From Corella eumyota (taxonomy: Eukaryota; Chordata; Ascidiacea; Phlebobranchia; Corellidae): a stretch of DNA of 64,000 bases. How positions within the stretch are numbered: position 1 is the first letter of the stretch; every line of letters starts with the position of its first letter. The position numbers were made by a program, and so were the translations under genes. The stretch covers positions 15,376,001 through 15,440,000 of the forward strand of contig OY720098.1 in NCBI GenBank assembly GCA_963082875.1. The letters are read 5' to 3'. The notes beneath the pieces were generated by a model. That model was not told where the DNA came from. It saw nothing but the letters and a program-made list of their open reading frames with translations, and did not search any database. Of this stretch, positions 35,701 through 45,340 are shown piece by piece.

Positions 35701-38700
35701 ATTTATAAAATCATACTTATCAAATAAACACAGTATCAATTTAAACAATGTTTATCAAGACTATTGCCAAAATAAGACCATTGCCAAATAATTTTATTGC
35801 CATAACAAGTAACTGTATTAAAAACGTACAAATTTAAGATAACCTGCAAAGATCAAGGTTTTTGTTTATTATTATTATTATTATTAGGAAGTTGGGCTGA
35901 ATGGACAATGTGGAGTTGCAGTGTTTCGTGTGGAAGTGGTACACAGACTAGAAGTAGAGTTTGTCGCGACCGAAATGGAGTTGGGACGATTAGGTGTCCT
36001 GGAAGTTCAAGACAACAAGAACAATGCAACCTAGGTGCATGTCCCAAACGTAAGTAAATAATGTTGGTGTATTAAAAAATATTTAAAAAGACAGCAAAAC
36101 AAATTTAAAAATTAGTGAACTTTATTATTATTTTTTTATATTTTATCTCATTATTGCAGAGGTGGGCAACCAAACCGTTAATGCGTTAATCGTTGATTAA
36201 CGAAGTTTACTTTTTCGTTAAAATTTAACGTTTAAGTTTAAAAAAAAAATCATAATCGAATCTCTTAACTTTCGTTACATAGATGTGCTTCCGTTAGATA
36301 AAGTACGTAAGTACCAAAAATGTCTTAAATATACGAATTTTAGTTCATTGACATCTTACGATTTAAAAAACGTTGTTTTCTAACAGAGTTGCGCTACAAA
36401 AAACAAATAGTCGTTATAGTATAAAAGTTTAATCAAAACTTAACTTTAATAAGCAGATAGACCTTTTAATTTAATAAATTGTATCTATTGTTAAAACCTT
36501 TTAAAAATAACTCGCATACTTACATCGTAAACGGTGGCGTAACAAATTAAAAAATGTGACGCAATTTGCTTTAGTTTTTATTTGCTTCTTATTGCGCCGT
36601 AATAGTATGCCTGATTATTAAGACTTTAAAGTTTAATTGTACAGTCGACAATCTGACAGTAGTCTTTATAGCGTTCTTGGTAACTTATGATACATTCGTA
36701 TTTAAGTAACAGTTTAGTTTTATCGAAGTTCACGATTTAATTAACGGAACACCCGTTATCGAGGTTGATTTTTCAAGTAACGGTGCCCACCTATGCATTC
36801 TTGTTCAAGTAACGGTGCCCACCTAAGCAAGATTTAAACACTTAAAAACCCAAATATTAACAATTTTTTTACTAATATATAAACATGTTTTAAGTGTTAT
36901 CGGTATTATAAAGTACACCCTTTAAAAGCCATAATAAAATAGTATTAAAGTAAAAACTTTGTTATTATTGTTTTACCTAAATTAATAATTATTTTCTTAG
37001 GAGAATGGAGTAGCTGGGTTGGAAATACTTGTTCGGTTACTTGTGGTTCTGGAGTAATTAGGAGAACAAGAAGATGTCTGGGATCAGATTTAGTTGGAGC
37101 TGCATTTTGCGAAGGAGCTAGTTCAAAAAGAGATCCTTGTAGTTTGTCGCCATGTATGCCTGCTCCAGCAGGTAATTTAACAATACAACTAATTGTTCGT
37201 AAATATAATATTCCTGCGGATTGGAGGCCTAAAAGTTTGGATTCTATAACCGCAACATAGGCAAACTTATTTTTCTAATCTTGGCACTTATGCATGAGTT
37301 TATTTGGTTTTAATAACACAGCTTTTAATATTACCTTAAGATAATTTTCTAAACAAGTAAAATATATTTTACTAAACAAAAATATAAAAATTGTATAAAA
37401 AAGTCGCTAGAATAGTTTAAATAAACTGTTCTTTTTTATACATCTTACCACTTTAAACTTTTATGTTCAGATCTCACTCATTTAATTTATTATGTTAAGG
37501 TGGTAGTACTTGGTCTCAGTGGTCTGGTAGCAACATGTGGTCGCAATGGTCCGGCTGCTCTGTAAGTTGTGGAGGGGGAAGTCAATTAAGAACCCGAAAT
37601 TGTGTTGTGGGGACAGAAGGTTGTGGGTCAGGTGAACTTGTTGGTACCCGAGCATGTAACAGCAATTTGTGCGCAGAAAGCAACCGTAAGTTAATTACAA
37701 ATACTTTTATTTTTTTGAGCAAATTAATTATGTTTTTCTTATTCAATCGACATTTTGTTTGTTAAATTTGACTTAGTACAAAATTTTACGTTTAAAGCGG
37801 CACCACAACAATGATGTACTAACCAGTTTCCTTTGTTTTTAATTCGATCAGTTGTTTATAATTATATGGTGAGATTAAAGTTTATTAGGCATATGTTTTA
37901 TAAACAAGTGACATAAGAAGCTAAATTTTGAAAATACAAATACTTTTCTTAACTAAATTGTTACTTTAGTTAATGTTCAAGCATACTATTAATCTGTAAT
38001 AGTTACAATACCCAATGCAAATTATGTAGGTACCTGAATGTTAAATCGTAAAATGTAGAACTTTTTATTTAGTCTTAATTGTTCGAAGTTGGTTTTACTA
38101 TTTCTTATGTTTGTTACTTTCCTTAGAAACTATATTTATATAATACATTGTGTCATTTAAAAACAAAATTTAGCATATAAAGAATTGTCTACAAACCAAT
38201 GTTCATTCAAAACGATATGTAAAACATTAATAAAAATGTAGCTAGTTTTAAACATTTTGATTTCAGGAGTCGGCAACTTTGTGTACACTGTACACCGAGC
38301 ATCTGTGACATTTAGTACCGCGAGACGACGTTGTCAGAGTAATGGGGGTGATCTCGCAATCATCAAAAATCAAAAAGTTCAAGATATTTTAGCTAATTTA
38401 GTTCAGCGTAATCATCCGAACCCATCTCGTATATTTAGCCCGTTTTATTATGTTGGAATGCAAAGGGACAATAATAACATTTTTAGATGGTTAGATAACA
38501 CCATCGTTCCTTTAACTTCAAATGATGGTTTTCAAGCCTGGCAGCCTGGAGAACCAAATATCTCATTAGAAAATTGTGGTGCTTTAACAACAATAGGAAC
38601 GTGGTTTGATGGTGTATGTTTTTTCAGTGGAAACTATGCTTGCCAAAAAAGTAAGTCAGTAATAATTTTATTTTTTTAACCAATTTTTGTTGCTCTAATA

Positions 38701-40661
38701 TTGTCTAGCCTTTGGCAAAAAAGTAATAAGTTTGCTTGACTGAAAGGTTTAAAAAAATGATAAAATAAATCAAATAAATTTAAACTTAACAATGCCACGT
38801 TTAAACTTTAGAAACAGATCCATGTGAATCAGAACCGTGTGGAGAAGATGGCATGTGTACAGAGACAGATGAATCTTATTTGTGTCAATGTCCACCTAAC
38901 AAAAATGGATCAAATTGTGAAGAGTGTAAGCAACGAAGCGTTTTGTTAAAATTACTATATATATAAATAGACTTTTGTTGTTTAAGATATAAAAAATGTC
39001 TGTGATCTTTAATGTCACTAAAAATATTTTTGTTAGCTAAATTTAAAAGTTAAAATTTTATATATTTTAGAATTTAATATAAAGGTATAATATGTATTTG
39101 GTGTGTTGTGTATTAATATTATTTTTTTTATTTAAGTGTTGTGTGCAAATCCTCCTCTAAATCCAGGCGTGGAAATTATTAGTTCGGATATGTACCACCC
39201 AATTGGTACAATTCTTTCATTTCGTTGTTCAAGTATACTTAATGTTATTTTGGGAAGTTTTACCACGACCTGTCAATCGGATGGTACTTGGAACAGACAA
39301 ACTCCTACATGCGGTATGACAACAGTTTATTCATTTGTTCATATTCTTGTTATGAATTTCTTTGTTTGTATAAATTTTTGTTTAATTGTTTATTATTTAT
39401 AAAAATTTTGTTTTGTGTAAATAAGTTATTTTTTAATACTGTTATTATTACCAGTTTCACTAAATACTAATTAATATATTTTAATTTTAAAATTTAAAGA
39501 TTAAATTTTCTGAAATTTTAATATGTTGTTGGTATTATTATTTTGTATGTTGCTATTTAAAATGAAGATTTAACTCTAGCTAAATATCGTTTAATCATTA
39601 TTTTATTTTTTTTATAAAATAACGAATCAGTGTGAGTTTAACGCTTGAATAATTTAATAGCGTTCTGGTCGCCATCAAAAATCGTCCTTTTCGCTGTCTA
39701 TTAAAGTAAAAAATATTGGTTGAAAATTTAAGTAAAATGTTACAGTATAAGTCAAAAATGTGTAAATTTTGTTTTTTTAATTGTTTTGTTATTATTATAT
39801 TTTAATACTCGTTTAATTACTAAAAAATTAAGATCGGTATTTTGCTTTTAAATTTAGTTTACTTTTCTATTACAATATCAATGAATGCGTGTTCGTTTGT
39901 TAAAATTAGGTTTAAATATAAAAAAGTTCATATTTAAATTTATAATTTAATTAATAAACCTACTAAATAAATTATATTTATAAAAAAGAATCAAACGATT
40001 TCGAACCATATTTTATTTATCTAATAAATCTAGTTTTAAAATGTTTTTGTTTAGGATCTCCAAGATGTCCAGAATTAGTTAAGCCAGCAAATGGAAAAAT
40101 CGTTCTTATACCTGACAACATGCCATCAATTGGTTCACAGGCATTTTATTTTTGTGATGAAGGATATGCTATAGAAGGGGGGAATTTGATCCAATGCGGA
40201 GAGGATGGGCAGTGGGATAACTCCATACCGATATGCAAAGGCAAGTAGAAACTAATAAGTTGATCAGCTTGAGGGTTATGTATGCTTTTTTCCACTAAGC
40301 ATGTAATATTGTTTGAGTTTTCAGATTGGATATTTGCTGAATATTTTAAATACATTGGTTTAAAAACCTATAAACATTTTATTTAAACTTGATCCATTGA
40401 ACTGTTTTTTTTTATATTTATTGAGGTAAAAATTTTTAATTATTGTTGATCTTAGATAAACCTTGCGAAATTTTAACGTTTTTGGTTCCAATTGGAGTTC
40501 AGATTGAAGGGGTACATTCTGCACCTGGGTCATTTGATTTAGACTCTGAGTTAAACGTTTCGTGCATAGACCCAACAAAAACATTAAATAAAAACTCGAT
40601 TCTTCGATGTGGAAATGGCGCACAATGGATTCCAAGATATCAAACCTACTCTTGCGATTAA
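29750..40661 (+). CDS. Secreted CCP-MAM-EGF-lectin-TSP1 mosaic protein (M1)
   Basis: Twenty-four exons: 29750-29798, 29904-30056, 30275-30445, 30940-31041, 31423-31602, 31861-31941, 32198-32374, 32560-32673, 32832-32994, 33062-33237, 33339-33449, 33540-33725, 33942-34124, 34472-34663, 34816-35418, 35504-35671, 35888-36049, 37001-37171, 37500-37685, 38267-38650, 38812-38925, 39137-39313, 40055-40240, 40456-40661. They give 1465 in-phase codons. Order: signal peptide ([16 protein letters not shown]), WAP-like, CCP x4, MAM (three exons, CDFE start, VLDDITI end), EGF, CCP x3, C-type lectin fused to an unnamed module, TSP1 x3 (W-x-x-W-x-x-W; CSVSCG), second C-type lectin with EPN, EGF, CCP x3. There is no transmembrane segment, so it is likely secreted. 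The second lectin has EPN (about residue 1205), as in mannose-type sites, but WFD in place of WND; the first has no EPN/QPD motif. One intron uses a GC donor (40241). The role is inferred: a multivalent recognition or complement-regulating protein. I know no named orthologue. Confidence 0.85.
31108..31300 (+). repeat. tRNA-derived SINE, family 1 head with a different tail
   Basis: The head is tRNA-like (GTAGAGTGGTGGTTAAAACA; GGGTTCAATCCCC B-box), and continues with the family-1 CTTGAGTAAGGCGCTATA segment. It then diverges into a different tail (GATATTGGGTAGTTTGTAA), and a version of that tail recurs nearby. It lies in an M1 intron inside a split CCP. Confidence 0.6.
33750..33890 (+). repeat. 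SINE family 1 body fragment in M1 intron
   Basis: The fragment resembles the family-1 body (CTCCTGCTGAGCCAACACTT to CTCTATGTTTAGACCATAG). The same fragment sits at the matching place of the inverted copy in M2 (about 47425-47580), so it was inserted before that duplication. Confidence 0.55.
34748..35671 (+). other. C-type lectin plus unnamed C-terminal module (in M1)
   Basis: Exon 34816-35418 (603 nt) encodes a long-form C-type lectin (WLGLSD, WDDGR, WDHSIC, FVCIKFE) and then runs on, without an intron, into a module rich in Gly, Tyr and Pro ([20 protein letters not shown]), completed by the 168-nt exon 35504-35671 ([14 protein letters not shown]). The pair of exons has the same lengths in four copies: here, twice in M2 and once in M3. 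I do not recognise the module as a named domain. The motif G-x-P-V-Y, followed by a tyrosine-rich strand and G-S-x-P-W, is its signature. The interval start includes flanking intron. Confidence 0.6.
36157..36795. mobile_element. Non-autonomous hAT-type DNA transposon (about 640 bp)
   Basis: It starts CAGAGGTGGGCAACC and ends GGTGCCCACCTATG, an imperfect terminal inverted repeat of the common CAGNGGTGGGCAA hAT type. It is flanked by the 8-bp target duplication cattattg (36149-36156) and cattcttg (36796-36803), seven of eight bases matching. It has no transposase frame. Directly after it, 36804-36829 repeats the last 25 bp of the element (TTCAAGTAACGGTGCCCACC). It lies in the M1 intron between the first and second TSP1 exons. 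Confidence 0.8.
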
Positions 40662-40747
40662 ACATAAAGCTACTAATTACTTTTATACCGTAGAACTAAC
40701 TAAATCGCATTCGAATAAGGCTATCTTCATTTTTCAAGAAAATGTCT

Positions 40748-40753
40748 AATAAA
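40748..40753 (+). terminator. Polyadenylation signal of M1
   Basis: AATAAA lies 87 bp after the M1 stop codon, the usual place for a 3' UTR signal. Confidence 0.6.
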
Positions 40754-40879
40754 ATGATTTGTATACTTTATTATATTAAATAATCAATTTACAAAATATT
40801 TAAAATATTTAAAGAAACATTGAACTCTATTCCGTACGAACTGTTATACCTTCGCAATAAATTTTGCAAAATGTTTTCT

Positions 40880-42010
40880 TTTTAATATTAGTTAAGCCAA
40901 TGCGCGACTATTTAAACCCAGAATAAAATTAGCTGTAGCTTTTGTTTTACTGAAAATTTTTGAGAAATGATTATCTTGAATGTTAGTTAGGCCAATGCGC
41001 GTCTAATAAAATTTAAAAATTTGGGTTTTGAGATTTTATCAATATTTAATAAAAGTGTCATAAATTTTATGAATATAAATTTTTTCAAAAAATGTTTTGT
41101 AAAGAAGTTAATTGGGCCTGAGCAGTTTTAATAGAACAATTATTTTCCCATTTAAAAATTTTTATTTTTTCTAAAAATTTGTATGCAAAATCATTGGCCA
41201 AAAATATCACGTGACCTTTTAATAATAAAAATAAAAGTTACTCAAATTTTGTTTCACTAAAAATTTTTACAAAATGTTTTAACTTGAATGTAAGTTAGGC
41301 CAATGCGCGTCTAATAAAATATAAGATTTGGGTTTTAATTTTTATCAATCTTTAAATTTTCATCAAAAATAATTTGAAATCACGTTAATTGGATCTGTGT
41401 ATTTCTAACGCAACATTTTTTTTCGATTTTAAAATTTTTTCTTTAATTCGTATGCAATATCATTAGCAAAAAATATCACGTGACTTAATTATATCAAAAA
41501 AAAAATTAGCTTAAACTTTTGTTCCACTGAAAATTTTTGCGTCTAATAAGATATAACATTTTAGGTTTTGAAATTTCATTAATTTTTTGATAAAATCGTC
41601 ATAACTTTTATCAATTTTAATATTTTCAAAAAATATTTTGTAAACAAGTAAATTGGACCTGTGCAGTTCTAACAGCACAATTATTTTTTGATTTAAAACT
41701 TTTTTTTTTAATTTATATGCAATAGCATTCGCCAAAAATATCACGTTACCTAATTAAACCCAGAATAAAGTCTGCTGTAACTTTTGTTTTACTTAAAATT
41801 TTTGCGAAATGTTTTATCTTGAATGTTAGTAAGGCCAATGCGGGTCTAATAAAGTATAAAATTTTAGGTTTTGAGATTTTATCAATTTTTAATAAAAGTG
41901 TCATAACTTTTATGAATATTAATATTTAAAAAAAATATTTTGTAAACACGTTTATTGGACCTGTGCAGTTCTAACAAAACAATTATTCTTTGATTTAATT
42001 TTTTTTTGAT
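40880..42010. repeat. Imperfect tandem array of a roughly 300-bp unit
   Basis: GTTAGTTAGGCCAATGCGCG and the TCTAATAAAATATAAGATTT-type segment after it recur near 40900, 40985, 41290, 41535 and 41825, with matching flanks (TGGACCTGTGCAGTTCTAAC, AAAATATCACGTGAC). Units are diverged by substitutions and indels. There is no coding potential. The array lies between M1 and the IAP-like gene. Confidence 0.75.
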
Positions 42011-42176
42011 GTGTTTTCATGGTGAAAATAAACAAACGTAAAAGAAAATTCTCTGTACAGGACTATCAACATTGGCATCCGCAACTAAATGACCAAAAAC
42101 ATGACACAACCAGCCTTTTTCTGAATCACAAATTACCAATTAATTGCACGCTTTTACAGACACAAAACCTACGCAA

Positions 42177-43412
42177 ATGACAAATTCAATAATTAATAAA
42201 AATACTGAAACTGAGTTAGAACGTCTGTTTCCTTGCTTGCGACCTCGAAATCCACACATGAGAAATGTTTTTGACAGGTTGCAAACGTTTATGGACTCTA
42301 AAAATTGCCCTAAGGAAAGAACAAAGAGCCTACCTCAGCAGTTTGATAAAGCTGAACTGTTTTACTTGGGTTGGTATTTTAACAAGAATAAAAAGTAAAG
42401 TTTTAAACATGCATTTAGCTTTGATTAAATGCAATGTAATAATTTCTTTATACGTAGAATGTTTAAGGTAAGCACGATAAAGTAAAATGTTGGTATTGCA
42501 AGTAAGTAGTTCCCAAAGTGAGCTTAACAACTGTTTTAATGCAAAAGTTTCTAACAGCACTTTGTTTATGTTTTATAAACGCTCTCAGATGCGAGTTTTT
42601 GTTGCAAAAAAAAGATCAGGATTTGTTAAAACTGTAGTAAGTCAATTTTCTAACCTTAACGACCTACGCGGAGTGCACCAAGTTTTATGAATTTTAAGTA
42701 AATATAAAAAAATGCTTTTTTACATCCAGATTCAACAAGCTTTGAGTAATGTAGCTGGTTTTTATAACTGTAGATTTTACAACCCAAAAATACTTTGCGT
42801 TATTTTTTTTTATACTGTAGTAAAACAGTCTTAAACTTGTTAAATACGATTTTAGTCCAACTGCAAACCTAGAATATAGCGAACAAGCAAATAACCGCGA
42901 AGCTAAAATAGCAGAGCGAGAAAGAACCGCTAACAGCGACATTCAAACATCACATTTGATTGAAAAAGCAAGTCAATGGGTTTTAACAATGTGCACATTC
43001 AAAAAGTGTTACAAAAGTATACAAAAAATTCTTCAAAGATTATATAAGCGTTTGTGTTATTTTATATAACAAATTTAACCCCAAAGTCTAATTTGTTTAT
43101 TTACATGGGGTAGTGAGACCAGCGGATTACCGTTCGAGAACTTTAGCGAAATGTTGGATAACTTGCCTACTAGAAACTGAAACTATTTTTTCCGAGACTA
43201 AACCACACGAAAATCCAATATCAAATGCATTTCAGGAATTACAAAGTCTCGAAAGATCTAGGCTTTGTCGCAACTGCCATAATCAGGCTAGTAGCGTTTT
43301 ATTTTTTCTCTGCGGTCACTTGGTTTGCTGCCAGAATTGTTTAAAAAATGTTCAAAAATGTTTGCTTTGCAAAACTTCAGTGAAAGAAAAAATAAAAGCC
43401 TTCATTGCATAA
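42177..43412 (+). CDS. IAP-like protein: degenerate BIR, intact C3HC4 RING
   Basis: Likely exons: about 42161-42394 (ATG 42177), a piece within about 42500-42640, about 42856-42966, and 43114-43412. The first encodes a BIR N-terminal half (RLQTFMDSKNCP, then a DKAELFYLGWYF stretch in place of the usual LA-AGFYYTG). The second has CFNAKVSN and VFVAKKRSGFVKTV, which resemble the BIR C-terminal half but lack most of the C-x2-C, His and Cys zinc ligands. The last exon has an intact IAP-type RING (LCRNC, CGHLVCC, KCLLC) followed by a short tail, as in inhibitor-of-apoptosis E3 ligases that restrain caspases. The RING is clear. The middle exons are uncertain, and the zinc-ligand loss suggests a decaying duplicate or a RING-only ligase. 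Confidence 0.5.
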
Positions 43413-45340
43413 TTTTTCAGCTATATAACGACCGACATAAAATTTAATTGCTGACATAAAAAAATGAATATAAAATTAAGGAAATAAAAAAATCGTCGTT
43501 GTATGTCTACAATAAATAAAAATATGTTTCGTTGTTTTTTCTTTTAATTTTAAAATTCTCAATAACAGTTTTATTTTAGTAAAAAGGATCTTCCGTTATA
43601 CCTTAAACTAGATTTTTTTAGTGTGTTCAGAACCCAGCGTATGGCTTAAAAACGACGTGATATCAATTTATTTTAGCGCTGTGATAACACAAAAATCATA
43701 TCCAATTAATAACTATTATCCTAATATGTTTCAGCATTAAATTTTAAAATGTGCAGTTTATATGTTTTGTATTTGCTAGAAGTTTTTATTAGGCTTTACA
43801 CGCACCCATGTAATTTACTTTTTAAGTTTTTTGTAGTCCTTACACGCACCCATGTAATTTAAAGCTGAAATCCTAATAAATTAAATATTTATTTTTAAAG
43901 TTTTGGTCAACGTCAACTAAATATTTTTCACGTTTTTTTTTTAAAGTGCGTCCACAGCTAGCTAAAAAAATCAAATATAGAAAAGTTAAAATCGAGTATT
44001 TTAATGTAAAGGTTTAAATTTTGCATGCTATTTGAAGCGTTGTTTATTTTATTTAATTCATAAATTGTGAACGAAATTACAGCGCACTTTTACTACTCAA
44101 AAGTCAGTTGTCGAAAAACGCTGTAGTTTTAAAAAATTTTATCAAAATTAATCTTTAACAAATTACCAAAAACATAAAAATTTAAAGTTAGCTTTATATA
44201 CTAAAATTAAGAGTAAACAAATTTTAAAAATGTGTTAAGTTTATAGAAATGTATATATGAAAAAAAACTGTACATAAAAATATATATCATAACAGTGCTA
44301 AAACTAATTTTACCCTGTGTTGTTTTCGGTTATTATAACAAGTTAATATAATTTTTATCATAATTTTATTTAAACCAACAATGTACACGTACACTATAAC
44401 TCCATTGGTTTGACAGTTTACTTTCTTCGCAATATTTTTGTTTTATTACCAAAATGCATTATCTACACAAATATTTAAAGTTTTTTTTTTATTTAGCTTA
44501 GAAAACACAAACTATTATTTAGAAAAAATATGTCAATTTACGATGAATAAATTTTTTTAATACTATATTTAGTTTAATTATTAAAACAAATTTTACTTGT
44601 TAACTTTTTTCACCAAAAACCACAGCACGTATTTATTTATTTTTATTAATGTTAAAATTTTTTTTTTGTACTTTTTATATTCTGTGTTTTGCTATAACAA
44701 AAATGTTTTGCTATTAACCTTTAGGTATATGTTAATAAACCACAAAAGCAGCTAAAAAACAATAACTTATGTAATTTTTATTTCGATAAATTTACAACAT
44801 AAGTAAATTTATTAAAAAAAAAATACATGTTAAATTTTTAAAAACTTTAAAAAATTAGGTTGTTTAATATTTTACAAACAAAATAAACACTATTTATTTT
44901 TTAACACAAAAAAAAAAATATCCATTAATAATGCCACCCAGCTTCCTTCCTCGCCGAAGAAAAATTGACAAAAAAAAATTTTTGAAGCGTTGCGCTTTGT
45001 TTTTAGAGAGAAAAAAGTTTAAGTTTTTAGATAAAACATTTTTTTTGTTGAGTTTAAAAAAAATATAAGTTTTTAAAAAAAAATTTTTTCGAATTTTTTG
45101 CATTTTGAGAAAAAAGAATAGAGTTCTAGGTTTTCTTTATTCTTAAAAAAATTTTTGGGCTAGAGTTTTGCTAAAAATGTGCTTTGCCCTGATTTGCAGT
45201 GGGGAAAAATTACGGTTAGTTTTCTAAACAAAGCCGCGAAGTTTTTTTCAATCAGGACATACCTTATTTGGAAAAAAAACTTGCGGTTAGTTTTCTGAGA
45301 AAAACCGCCAAATTGTTTTCGATCGGTACATCCATTACTA
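43413..45340. other. AT-rich intergenic region
   Basis: About 1.9 kb with no plausible gene. It has a local direct repeat (TTACACGCACCCATGTAATT at about 43797 and 43841) and an imperfect duplication of CGGTTAGTTTTCT (about 45214 and 45284). AATAAA on the minus strand (TTTATT at 45136-45141) may be the poly(A) signal of M2. Short open frames are AT-rich by-products. Confidence 0.55.

Noticed and set aside
35866-35887. (TTA)n run before a TSP1 exon as a regulatory element
   Set aside because: A simple microsatellite in a splice-acceptor tract; its presence in the inverted copy is explained by the duplication.
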